From Actinomycetes bacterium (GTDB lineage Bacteria; Actinomycetota; UBA4738; HRBIN12), in assembly GCA_021155985.1 (NCBI GenBank), contig JAJNBA010000010.1:1-57564 (forward strand): DNA of 57,564 nucleotides. The letters are read 5' to 3'. Shown one piece after another: positions 17,018 to 25,063 of the stretch. The notes beneath the pieces are model-generated. The model ran no database searches. It worked only from the letters and a program-made list of their open reading frames with translations, and was not told the DNA's origin. Both the position numbers and the translations under genes were made by a program. Each line of letters begins with the position of its first letter. Within the stretch, counting starts at the first letter, position 1.

Positions 17018-17905
17018 ATGGCTGTTCACGCCATGAGGATCCTGCCGCGCAGACGCCGTGGAACCGCATCGTCGACGGACGTCGAGCGAGATGCGATCGC
17101 CCGGCTCGTTCGAGCTCCGCTCTTCGAGCTGATCCCGCTCCGGAACGCGCTCGAGCGAGCCGAGGCGCTCCCCGACGGAGCAGCGGCAACGGTGACCGCC
17201 TCGCCGAGCCACGGGATCGAGGCGACCGTCGAGCTCTGCGAGGCATTGATCGTGCAGGGGCACGAGGCCACGCCGCACCTCGCGGCGCACATGTTCCGAG
17301 ATCGAGCCCACGTCGCCGAGCTCCTCGAACGATGCCGATCAGCACGGATCCGGAGCGCCTTCGTGGTGGGCGGCGACGCGAAGGATCGAGGGGAGTTCCA
17401 CGACGGGTTGGCGCTGATCCGGCTGATGGAGGACCTGGATCACCCGTTCACCTCCATCGGTGTGCCCGGCTACCCGGAAGGTCACCCCGCGATCCCGAGT
17501 GACGTACTCACGGCTTCTCTCCGCGCGAAGCAGGCGCACGCCGACCACGTCACGACCCAGATGGGCTTCGATCCAGATGCCATCGCCACATGGATCTCAC
17601 GGATGCGCCACGAAGGCATCACGCTGCCCGTGCATCTCGGGCTCCCCGGCGCGGCGACGTTGAGGAAGCTGACGACCGTCGGCGCCAGGATCGGCGTGGC
17701 CGGTTCGGTGCGGTATCTGCGGAAACACCGAAGCCTGCTCGGCCACGTCGTGAAGCGATCGTTCGGACCCGACGCGCTCCTCGAGGCCCTCGCTGCCACG
17801 TTGGCCGACCCCACCGCGGACGTCCGGGCGCTGCACCTCTTCACGTTCAATCAGGTCGAGGAGACCGTCGTATGGCAGCAGCGGTTGCTGGAAGAGCTCA
17901 GCTGA
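17018..17905 (+). CDS. metF: Methylenetetrahydrofolate reductase-like protein
   Basis: Predicted TIM-barrel flavoprotein of 295 residues, the length of bacterial MetF. Recognisable parts are ATVTASPSHGIEATVELCEAL near the N-terminus, TPHLAAHMFRDRAHVAELL (the conserved His segment), VVGGDAKDRGEF, and IGVPGYPEGHPAIP near residues 148-161, all in MetF order. The usual FEFFPPK start is replaced by FELIPLRN. MetF interconverts methylene- and methyl-tetrahydrofolate. Next to a folate-dependent demethylase it could run in the oxidative direction, returning methyl-THF to methylene-THF. ATG 17033 is an alternative start. Its end overlaps the end of soxG on the other strand by eight bases. Confidence 0.75.
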   Translation: MAVHAMRILPRRRRGTASSTDVERDAIARLVRAPLFELIPLRNALERAEALPDGAAATVTASPSHGIEATVELCEALIVQGHEATPHLAAHMFRDRAHVAELLERCRSARIRSAFVVGGDAKDRGEFHDGLALIRLMEDLDHPFTSIGVPGYPEGHPAIPSDVLTASLRAKQAHADHVTTQMGFDPDAIATWISRMRHEGITLPVHLGLPGAATLRKLTTVGARIGVAGSVRYLRKHRSLLGHVVKRSFGPDALLEALAATLADPTADVRALHLFTFNQVEETVVWQQRLLEELS

Positions 17906-18365
17906 CGCGGGTCGCGGCCAAGCGGTCGATCACGTCGCGCTCGAACGACGGTCGGACGAACACACGCGTCGTTCGCTCATCGCGCTGATGGAGGATCACC
18001 TGCGCCTTGCGGAACAGGGTCTGCGCGCACATCCCCGGACGCCAGCGAGTCGGGTGGAGATCTAGCCCACATCCTGAGGAGAGCACCTCGAGACCGTCGA
18101 TCAGGTCGAACACGATCCGGTTCGCGCTGACATCCAGGACCGAGTGATGGTGGCCTGCCAACGCGTCGTGCAGCTCGCGAGCGACCGTGGACGCCGTCTG
18201 CGGTTCGGAAACGACGAGCCACTCGTCGGGGCCGAGCCAGAGGACGTCACGGTCGTTCCACCCGGTCACGCCGTTCTCGAGCGGAGCGGCGAACGGCAGG
18301 AGATCGGGGGCGACACGCACATCGATCTGTGCGAGGTCGATCGGCACGAGAGGCTCAGCCGTCAT
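17898..18365 (-). CDS. soxG: Sarcosine oxidase gamma subunit
   Basis: Last gene of the sarcosine oxidase operon, 155 residues, somewhat shorter than the usual 190-200. Typical SoxG elements are LWLGPDEWLVVSE near residues 45-57, VLDVSANRIVFDLIDG in the middle, and CGLDLHPTRWRPGMCAQTLFRKAQV, which carries the conserved CPLDLHP-like element. The start ATG 18365 lies 11 bases inside the soxA end. The subunit completes the alpha-beta-gamma-delta complex but holds no cofactor. Confidence 0.85.
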   Translation of the reverse strand: MTAEPLVPIDLAQIDVRVAPDLLPFAAPLENGVTGWNDRDVLWLGPDEWLVVSEPQTASTVARELHDALAGHHHSVLDVSANRIVFDLIDGLEVLSSGCGLDLHPTRWRPGMCAQTLFRKAQVILHQRDERTTRVFVRPSFERDVIDRLAATRVS

Positions 18366-20841
18366 GTCGGGCTCCCTCAGGGTCGTAGAAGACGGGGGAG
18401 ACGACGTCCGCGGCGATCGTGCTGCCCGGCAGGGGCGCGAGGATCGTCTGCCCGTGGCGTTGGCGGCCGCGGGCGACCATCGCGAGCGCGATCGGCCGGT
18501 CGAGGGACGGGCTCCGGTACGACGAGGTGACGTGACCGATCGTCGCCATCGGGGTCCGACCGGTGTCCTCCTCCACGAGCTGGGCGCCCTCCGGGAGGAG
18601 ATGATCGGAGAGGAGGCCGACGAGTTGCTTGCGGTCGGAGCGGCTGGTGTCCGCACGCCGGAGCGATCGCCGCCCGATGAAGTCCGAGTCGTCCTTGCGG
18701 ACGATCCATCCCATCCCGAGGTCGTCGGGTGTGACGGTGCCGTCGGTGTCCTGCCCCACGATCACGAACCCCTTCTCGGCACGGAGGGCGTGCATCGCCT
18801 CGGTGCCGTACGGCGTGATGCCGATCGCGTTCCCGGCGCGGAGCAGGGCCTCCCACAGTTCGAGGGCACGGCGGCCGTCGACGAGGATCTCGTAGGAAAG
18901 CTCTCCCGTGAAGCTCACGCGGGCCACCCTCGCAGCGATCCCCGCGACGGCGCCGTCGCGGAACGTCATGAACGGGAACGCGCCGGGCGAGAGATCGAGG
19001 TCGGTCCCGAGGGCGCCGAGGACGTCGCGCGCCTTGGGTCCGGCGATCGCGACGTCGGCCCACTGCTCCGTGACGCTCGTGCAGTAGACGTGCAGCTCCG
19101 GCCACTCGGTCTGGAGCCATTCTTCGAAGCGATCGAGGACCATCGCGGCGTTCCCGGTCGTCGTCGTGACGAAGAAGCGATCGTCCGCCAGACGCATCGC
19201 CACCCCGTCGTCGGCCACCATCCCGTCGAGGCCGAGCATGAACCCGTAGCGGATCGAGCCGACGGCGAGCGTGCTCATGCGGTTCGTGTACATCCGGTCG
19301 AGGAACGCGGCGGCGTCGGGGCCGATCACCTCGATCTTCCCGAGCGTGGAGGCGTCGAGCACGCCGGCGGCGCTCCGCACCGCGAGGCATTCACGGGCGA
19401 CCGCGGCGTCCATGTCTTCCCCGGTTCGCGGGAAGTACCGAGGTCGCTTCCACTGGCCCACGTCCTCGAAGACCGCGCTGTGCTCCTCGTGCCACGGATG
19501 GATACGCGTCCGGCGGATCGGATCGAGCAGATCGCCGCGATCTGGACCCGCGATCGTCGTGTAGGGGACCGGCACGGCCGGCGGTCGAGCGCTCGTGGGA
19601 CCCTGCGCGTCCGGTCCGGTACCGAGCATCTGGTTCACGATCGCGGCGGTGAGGACGCCGCTCGTCCGCCCCTGATCGATCGCCGTGCCGATGTACGTCG
19701 CGCGCTTCACGTGCTCGACCGATGTCAGGCCGGCATCGAGCGCGTCGGCGATGTCGGCGACCGTCTGATCCCTCTGCAGATCAACGAACGCGGTCGTTCG
19801 CTCTCCGTCGACGTACCAGACCGGTGCGCAGTCGGGGATGTGTTCGCCGTTCGCCATCCCCGCCACCTTCAACCACGGAGGTCCCTTCCCGGGCACGAAG
19901 CACGCGAACCGCCGGTGATACTCGACGGTCCCCCCGATCGCCCGCCAGAGGGTGAGGTTCGGGTTGAAGCCGCCCGAGACCAGAAGGGACCCGTCCGTCG
20001 GGAGCTCGTCGCTGATCGGATCGATCTGGAAGTTGATCACCGGACCCTCCTCGGGTCCGCCGTCCATCACCATCGCGCGGGCCACGAGCCCGACGTCATT
20101 GGTCGTGATGAGCGCCGGGGCCTCGTCCACCTTCACGCCGAAGTGGCGGCGGTAGACGGCCGCTGCGGTCGACAGCATCACGCCGGGGCGGTCGTTCCCG
20201 GCGAACGCGATCGGACGCTCCGTCGCGCCGGTCGCGAGGACCACGTGATCGGCACGCACGTGCCAGAGCCGTTCGAGCTCCGGTGTGCTCTCCAGCGCGA
20301 TGACGTAGCCGTCGTCGTAGATCCCGAGGGCCGTCGTTCGCGGAAGCCCGATGACGTCGTCCGGCGCGTCGTTCATCCGGTGGCGCTCATCCACCAGCAC
20401 CACGCGGTCGCCGCGGCTCGCCGCGGCGGATGCAGCGGTACGCCCGGAAAGGCCGCCCCCCACGACCAACGTCTCGACGGAGATGTGCCGGTGCTCGGCT
20501 CGACGGGAGGGCACACGCGTCGAGGGCAAGCGTCCGACGCCTGCCCTCGGCTCCGCCACCAGCCCATCCACCAGCTCGACCATCGTCGCCGCCACGATCG
20601 GATCGAACCACGGTTGGCTCACTTCGACGAATGCGTTCGGTTCCTCCGGCCCGGCGGTCATGATGCCGCGGGGCCTGCCGAGGATCGGGCTCCGGAAACC
20701 GCCGGTCACGTCGTTCGCCAGCAATGCGCTCGCAAGGGTGTCGCCCTCGAACCCCTCGTACTCCTCCCCATCGAAGCGGAACGTGAGCGGCCGTGAGCGA
20801 TCGATCCAGGAACCGCCATCCGGAAGCCGTCGCGCCGTCAC
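18355..20841 (-). CDS. soxA: Sarcosine oxidase alpha subunit (compact form)
   Basis: Folate- and NAD-binding subunit of heterotetrameric sarcosine oxidase, which converts sarcosine to glycine with methylene-THF and H2O2. The N-terminal 2Fe-2S-fold-like region (YEGFEGDTLASALLAND, RPRGIMTAGPEEPNA) is followed by a Rossmann motif VVGGGLSG near residue 125, then ADHVVLATGATERP. The C-terminal half is a GcvT-like folate domain (KIEVIGPDAAAFLDRMYTNR, ARVSFTGELSYEILV, LRAEKGFVIVGQDTDGTVTP). At 828 residues it is about 130-150 shorter than Corynebacterium-type SoxA. The missing part lies mostly before and just after the Rossmann motif, where the FLPAGFYYKTFMWP-type segment is absent. The ATG overlaps the soxD stop. 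Confidence 0.9.
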   Translation of the reverse strand: MTARRLPDGGSWIDRSRPLTFRFDGEEYEGFEGDTLASALLANDVTGGFRSPILGRPRGIMTAGPEEPNAFVEVSQPWFDPIVAATMVELVDGLVAEPRAGVGRLPSTRVPSRRAEHRHISVETLVVGGGLSGRTAASAAASRGDRVVLVDERHRMNDAPDDVIGLPRTTALGIYDDGYVIALESTPELERLWHVRADHVVLATGATERPIAFAGNDRPGVMLSTAAAVYRRHFGVKVDEAPALITTNDVGLVARAMVMDGGPEEGPVINFQIDPISDELPTDGSLLVSGGFNPNLTLWRAIGGTVEYHRRFACFVPGKGPPWLKVAGMANGEHIPDCAPVWYVDGERTTAFVDLQRDQTVADIADALDAGLTSVEHVKRATYIGTAIDQGRTSGVLTAAIVNQMLGTGPDAQGPTSARPPAVPVPYTTIAGPDRGDLLDPIRRTRIHPWHEEHSAVFEDVGQWKRPRYFPRTGEDMDAAVARECLAVRSAAGVLDASTLGKIEVIGPDAAAFLDRMYTNRMSTLAVGSIRYGFMLGLDGMVADDGVAMRLADDRFFVTTTTGNAAMVLDRFEEWLQTEWPELHVYCTSVTEQWADVAIAGPKARDVLGALGTDLDLSPGAFPFMTFRDGAVAGIAARVARVSFTGELSYEILVDGRRALELWEALLRAGNAIGITPYGTEAMHALRAEKGFVIVGQDTDGTVTPDDLGMGWIVRKDDSDFIGRRSLRRADTSRSDRKQLVGLLSDHLLPEGAQLVEEDTGRTPMATIGHVTSSYRSPSLDRPIALAMVARGRQRHGQTILAPLPGSTIAADVVSPVFYDPEGARHDG

Positions 20842-21107
20842 ACGGGCTCCTCATCGATGCGGTAGGTCGCTACGAACCGATGCGTCGATGTGTCGCGCAC
20901 CGCGTTGAACCACCGACGGCACCCGTGCACGTGGTACCAGCGTTCCCGGAACGGACCGCGCGGGTTGTCGCGCATGAACAGGAAGTCCGCCCAGTCCGCG
21001 TCGGACAAGGCGTCCGGATCTGCCGGGTACGCGATGTGCGCCTGACCTCCGTAGCGGAACTCGATCTCGTCGCGCGGTCCGCACCACGGGCATCGGATCA
21101 GCAGCAC
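20838..21107 (-). CDS. soxD: Sarcosine oxidase delta subunit
   Basis: Small zinc subunit (89 residues) of heterotetrameric sarcosine oxidase. The zinc ligands known for the family are all in place: Cys6 and Cys9 in CPWCG, and His59 and Cys63 in HVHGCRRWF. The first residues MLLIRCPWCG and the NPRGPFRERWYH segment are diagnostic. Its TGA overlaps the soxA start (ATGA 20838-20841). A YjbR-type gene lies four bases upstream, between soxD and soxB. Confidence 0.93.
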   Translation of the reverse strand: MLLIRCPWCGPRDEIEFRYGGQAHIAYPADPDALSDADWADFLFMRDNPRGPFRERWYHVHGCRRWFNAVRDTSTHRFVATYRIDEEPV

Positions 21108-21110
21108 GTC

Positions 21111-21458
21111 CTACCCACCGTCCTCGTCGAACGCGGCCACGACCCGCTTCGGCGCGGTGAGCCGCCACGCCTCGGTGACCAGCTCGCGCATCTCGTCCCG
21201 ATCCACCGTCCGGAACCGGACGCCCACCCAGCCGCTCGGTCCCACGTACGGCGGGACGAAGAACGTCTCGGGATCCATCTGGACGAGGGCGCGCTGCTCG
21301 TCGTGCGTGCTCTTGACCCACGCCTCGCGCTCCCGATCGGAGAACATCACGAAGATCTTCTTCCGCACCCGGAACGTCGGCTGTTCCCAGGTCTCCAGCT
21401 CCGTCGTCTCCGGCAGCGCGAGGGCCATACCGCGGACCGTGTCCTTGCGAACGCCCAC
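21111..21458 (-). CDS. MmcQ/YjbR-family protein inside the sox operon
   Basis: Predicted 115-residue protein. The fold family (CyaY-like YjbR) is indicated by ALALPETTELETWEQPTFRVRKKIFVMF near the start and by PYVGPSGWVGVRFRTVD in the second half. The start may be GTG 21458 or ATG 21494. The gene lies between soxB (ends 21510) and soxD (starts 21107), all on one strand, so it should be transcribed with them. YjbR proteins are often labelled DNA-binding, but their role is not settled. An accessory or regulatory task in sarcosine oxidation is only an inference from position. Confidence 0.8.
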   Translation of the reverse strand: MGVRKDTVRGMALALPETTELETWEQPTFRVRKKIFVMFSDREREAWVKSTHDEQRALVQMDPETFFVPPYVGPSGWVGVRFRTVDRDEMRELVTEAWRLTAPKRVVAAFDEDGG

Positions 21459-21509
21459 GTCAGAGCCGCCTGTCCGTGGGCATCGGTGCGCCATCTATGT
21501 CCGCGCGCA

Positions 21510-22712
21510 TCAATGCGCGACCGCCGCGGCGCCGTGCTCGTCGATCAACGCCCCGGTCGTGAACCGCTCCAACGAGAAGGGGCGCACGAGTTCGGATGGC
21601 TCGCCCGTCGCGATCGTCTCCGCGTAGGCCCACCCGGCGGCCGGCGTCGCCTTGAAGCCGCCCGTGCCCCAACCGCAGTTGAGGAACAGGCCGTCGATCC
21701 CGGACCACCCCACGATCGGCGAGGCATCGGGACACACGTCGACGATCCCGCCCCAGGTCCGCAGCAGCTTGGCGTGCGCGAAGATCGCAAAGAGCTCGAC
21801 GGCCGCCGCGAGCTGTTCCTCGATCACATGGAACGATCCGCGCTGCGCGTATCCGTTGTACGCGTCGATCCCCGCCCCCATCACGAGCTCACCCTTGTCG
21901 GCCTGTGAGACGTAGACGTGCACCTTGTTCGACATCACGACACAGTCGAGGATCGGCTCGTACAGGGCGCTCACCAACGCCTGCAAGGGGTGCGACTGCA
22001 GCGGAAGCCGCAGCCCCACCATCGCGGCGAGCTCGCTGGTGTGCCCCGCGGCCGCGAGCGCGACCTTCGCTCCCCGGATCTCGCCGCGCGACGTCGACAC
22101 GCCCTCCACGCGACCGCCTGGCCCGCGGAGGAAACCCGTGACCTCGGCGTGCTCGACGATGTCCACGCCGAGCTCACTCGCCCTGGTCGCGTACGCCCAC
22201 GCCACCTTGTCGTGCCGGGCCGTCCCCCCGCGCCGTTGGAGCGTCGCCCCGAGGACGGGGTACCGCAACGACGGCGAGATGTTGATCAACGGACAGAACG
22301 CCGCGACGTCCTCGGGCGTGAGCCATTCGGCGTCGACCCCGTTCAGGCGGTTGGCGTGGACGCGCCGCATCGACGACCGCACCTCGCCGAGGTCGTGCGC
22401 GAGGTTCAGGACACCGCGAGGTGAGAACTCGACGTCGACGCCGAGCTCCTCCTCGAGACCTTCCCAGAGCTTCAGGGAGTGCTCGTAGATCGCCGCGGAC
22501 TCCTCCCAGAGGTAGTTCGAGCGGATGATCGTGGTGTTGCGTGCCATGTTGCCGCCCGCGAGCCAGCCCTTCTCGACGACGCAGACATCGGTGATGCCGT
22601 GGCGCTTCGCGAGGGAGTAGGCGGTGGCGAGGCCGTGGCCGCCTCCGCCCACGATCACGACCTCGTAGGTAGTTTTCGGCTCGGCGGCCCGCCAGTAGCG
22701 CACGGCGCACAT
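21510..22712 (-). CDS. soxB: Sarcosine oxidase beta subunit
   Basis: Catalytic flavin subunit, 400 residues, normal length. [21 protein letters not shown] near the N-terminus is the dinucleotide-binding motif. His167 in [11 protein letters not shown] corresponds to the histidine covalently linked to FMN in characterised SoxB proteins. [20 protein letters not shown] and the ending [14 protein letters not shown] are typical. The subunit oxidises sarcosine and passes the one-carbon unit to the SoxA folate site. It is the first gene of the operon soxB-yjbR-soxD-soxA-soxG and diverges from the acyl-CoA dehydrogenase with 45 bases between starts. Confidence 0.92.
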   Translation of the reverse strand: MCAVRYWRAAEPKTTYEVVIVGGGGHGLATAYSLAKRHGITDVCVVEKGWLAGGNMARNTTIIRSNYLWEESAAIYEHSLKLWEGLEEELGVDVEFSPRGVLNLAHDLGEVRSSMRRVHANRLNGVDAEWLTPEDVAAFCPLINISPSLRYPVLGATLQRRGGTARHDKVAWAYATRASELGVDIVEHAEVTGFLRGPGGRVEGVSTSRGEIRGAKVALAAAGHTSELAAMVGLRLPLQSHPLQALVSALYEPILDCVVMSNKVHVYVSQADKGELVMGAGIDAYNGYAQRGSFHVIEEQLAAAVELFAIFAHAKLLRTWGGIVDVCPDASPIVGWSGIDGLFLNCGWGTGGFKATPAAGWAYAETIATGEPSELVRPFSLERFTTGALIDEHGAAAVAH

Positions 22713-22757
22713 CTTGCCGCAGCGGCGCCGCGGCCGTCCGCCGTATGCTCAGCGGCC

Positions 22758-23954
22758 ATGACGCCGCTGGGCCTCTCCCAGGAAGATCGCGAGATCCAGG
22801 AGCGCACCCGTCGATTCGTCGACGAGGAGCTGATCCCCTGGGAGGTCCGTGCCGAGGAGCACGACGGGACGATCCCCCGCGAGGTCCGCGACGCGCACGT
22901 CCGGCAGGCCAGGGAGCTCGGTCTGTCCTCGATGAATATGCCGGAGGAGCTCGGCGGCGGCGGATTCAGCATGTTCCGGCAGGTCCTCGTCTCGGAGCAG
23001 ATCGGCCGGGTCACGAACGCGCTCGGCTGGTGCGTCCACACGCCGCCGGCGTGGGCCCCCGCGGTCTGCACGCCCGAGCAGATCGAGCACTGGATCGGGC
23101 CCGCGGTGCGCGGGGAGCGGCACGAGTGCTACGCGATCTCGGAGGAGGGCGCGGGCTCGGACGTCGATGCGATCGAGTCGACGGCGACGCGCGACGGCGG
23201 CTTCTACGTGCTACGCGGCACGAAGATGCACGTGACCTCGTACAACACGGCCGACTGGATCTTCTTCCAGGCGAAGCTCGCAGGAGGCGAGCACGAGGGG
23301 GAGCACGCGCTCTTCTTCGTCGACAAGGACACGCCGGGCGTGCGACTGGTCCGCGAGCCGCGCTACTCCCACACGTATCCCGACACCCACGCGCTGCTCG
23401 AGTTCGAGGACGTGCGGGTGCCCGCCGCGAACCTGGTGGGCGCGGAGGGCGACGGGATGTCGTTCACGCACGAGTGGTTCCGCTACGAGCGGCTGATGAT
23501 CGCGGCGCGCTGCTGCGGAGCGATGGAGCGTCTGGTCGACGAAGCCACCGCGTTCGCGAAGGAACGGGTGCAGTTCGGACAGCCGATCATCGAGTTCCAG
23601 GCGATCGCTCACATGCTGGCGGACTCCCTCACCGACCTGTGGGCCTCGCGACTCATGACCTACGAGCTGGCCCGGGGGATCGATGCGGGGATCGACGTCA
23701 AGATCCAGCACGTGCGGTGCTCGATGGCCAAGCTCTTCGCGTCGGAAGCCGCCGGACGGGTCGCGGACCGCGCCGTCCAGATCTTCGGCGGCCGCGGCTA
23801 CATGCGGGAGAACGTCGCGGAGCGCTTCTTCCGGGAGCTGCGCGTCGATCGGATCTGGGAGGGCACGTCGGAGATCCAGCGGAACATCGTGGCCGACCAG
23901 CTCGCGAAGCGCGGTGCGCGCCATCTGCTCGGGGACGCATCCGGTGATGGGTGA
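22758..23954 (+). CDS. Acyl-CoA dehydrogenase family protein
   Basis: FAD-dependent acyl-CoA dehydrogenase, 398 residues. Three-domain layout: an N-terminal helical domain, a mid-domain with CYAISEEGAGSDVDAIES, and a C-terminal helical domain with KERVQFGQPIIEFQAIAHMLAD and QIFGGRGYMRE. Glu368 in RIWEGTSEIQRN occupies the position of the MCAD catalytic base. The frame is open upstream to 22479, but homology starts at ATG 22758. The next gene begins inside its last codons. Electrons should go to ETF; the acyl substrate cannot be told, though a short or branched chain from amino-acid breakdown is likely. Confidence 0.88.
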   Translation: MTPLGLSQEDREIQERTRRFVDEELIPWEVRAEEHDGTIPREVRDAHVRQARELGLSSMNMPEELGGGGFSMFRQVLVSEQIGRVTNALGWCVHTPPAWAPAVCTPEQIEHWIGPAVRGERHECYAISEEGAGSDVDAIESTATRDGGFYVLRGTKMHVTSYNTADWIFFQAKLAGGEHEGEHALFFVDKDTPGVRLVREPRYSHTYPDTHALLEFEDVRVPAANLVGAEGDGMSFTHEWFRYERLMIAARCCGAMERLVDEATAFAKERVQFGQPIIEFQAIAHMLADSLTDLWASRLMTYELARGIDAGIDVKIQHVRCSMAKLFASEAAGRVADRAVQIFGGRGYMRENVAERFFRELRVDRIWEGTSEIQRNIVADQLAKRGARHLLGDASGDG

Positions 23955-24903
23955 GCCCACGATCCAGCCTGTCAGCGGCACAGCAGTGCCCAGGTACGCG
24001 GGGCCCTCGACGTTCGTCCGCCTCCCTGAGCTCCGCGACCTCGACCGGTGCGACGTGGCGATCCTCGGGGTCCCGTTCGACTCGGGAGTGAGCTTCCGAC
24101 CAGGCGCACGATTCGGACCGAGCGCGATCCGGCAGGCGTCGCGGATGCTCAGACCTCAATTCCACCCGATCCATGAGCTGGAGCCGTTCGCGATCCTCCA
24201 AGGTGCCGATGCCGGTGACGTCGCCTGCAACCCGTTCGACATCATGGAGTCGATAGGACAGATCGAACGGGGGGCGGACGAAGTCCTCGAGCGGGCCGGA
24301 TCGATCGTGAGCGTCGGCGGCGACCACACCGTACTGCTGCCGCTCCTTCGGTCGATGTCCCGGAAGCACGGTCCCGTCGCCCTGGTGCACTTCGATGCGC
24401 ACCTCGACACGTGGGACACGTATTTCGGCGCTCCCTACACGCACGGCACGCTTCTGCGGCGAGCGGCCGAGGAGGGGCTGTTCCTCGAAGACGCGTCGAT
24501 GCACGTGGGGATCCGAGGCCCGCTCTACAGCGCACAGGACATCGCCGACGATGCGGCGTTCGGGTTCCGGACGATCCGGACGGAGGACGTTCATCGGGAA
24601 GGGGTCGAGGGGGTCGTCCAGCGGATCCGCGAACGCGTCGTCGACCATCCGCTCTACGTCTCGATCGACATCGATTCCCTCGATCCATCGCACGCGCCGG
24701 GGACGGGCACGCCAGAGATCGGCGGGTTGACGTCGCGCGAGCTGCTGATGATCCTCCGCGCTCTCGCTGGTTTGCGCCTGGTGTCGGCCGATGTCGTCGA
24801 GGTCTCACCCCCATACGACCATGCCGAGCTCACCTCGCTTGCAGCGGCGACGGTCGTGTACGAGCTCGTGTGCCTCCTCGCCGGCACGACGGAGGCCAGC
24901 TGA
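23947..24903 (+). CDS. speB: Agmatinase/ureohydrolase family protein
   Basis: Manganese enzyme of the arginase-agmatinase family, 318 residues, which hydrolyses a guanidino compound to urea and an amine. All metal-ligand motifs are present: GGDHT, HFDAHLD and SIDIDSLDPSHAPG. SGVSFRPGARFGPSAIR near residues 46-62 is the typical N-terminal signature. ATG 23947 lies eight bases inside the end of the acyl-CoA dehydrogenase gene, so translation is coupled; GTG 23944 is possible. Agmatine, guanidinobutyrate, guanidinopropionate or guanidinoacetate could be the substrate, since the specificity loop cannot be read with confidence. Confidence 0.82.
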   Translation: MGEPTIQPVSGTAVPRYAGPSTFVRLPELRDLDRCDVAILGVPFDSGVSFRPGARFGPSAIRQASRMLRPQFHPIHELEPFAILQGADAGDVACNPFDIMESIGQIERGADEVLERAGSIVSVGGDHTVLLPLLRSMSRKHGPVALVHFDAHLDTWDTYFGAPYTHGTLLRRAAEEGLFLEDASMHVGIRGPLYSAQDIADDAAFGFRTIRTEDVHREGVEGVVQRIRERVVDHPLYVSIDIDSLDPSHAPGTGTPEIGGLTSRELLMILRALAGLRLVSADVVEVSPPYDHAELTSLAAATVVYELVCLLAGTTEAS

Positions 24904-24949
24904 GACCGGCCCTTCACTGCCCGAAGGTCGGGTGTCATCGCGCTAGTGT

Positions 24950-25061
24950 GTGTGCAGCGGGGGAGCCCGGTTCGACCGGGCTGAGAGGCCGGCTGAACCC
25001 GAAACACTGGGCCGGCGACCCTTCGAACCTGATCCGGCTCGTACCGGCGGAGGGAGCACGC
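24950..25061 (+). promoter_or_regulatory. TPP (thiamine pyrophosphate) riboswitch
   Basis: The conserved aptamer strings are present in order: GGGGAGCCC (about 24960), GGGCTGAGAGG (24978), GACCCTTCGAACCTGATC (25017) and the closing GTACCGGCGGAGGGAG. GTGTGC (24950-24955) can pair with GCACGC (25056-25061) to close P1. The purine-rich GGAGGGAG at about 25049-25055, eight bases before the ATG at 25064, is both the aptamer's 3' consensus and the only good ribosome site, so bound TPP should block translation directly. Confidence 0.95.
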
Positions 25062-25063
25062 AG

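Noticed and set aside
18187-20796. Long plus-strand open frame (869 codons) opposite soxA/soxG
   Set aside because: Antisense shadow of real sox genes with complete motifs and operon overlaps; composition is non-protein-like.
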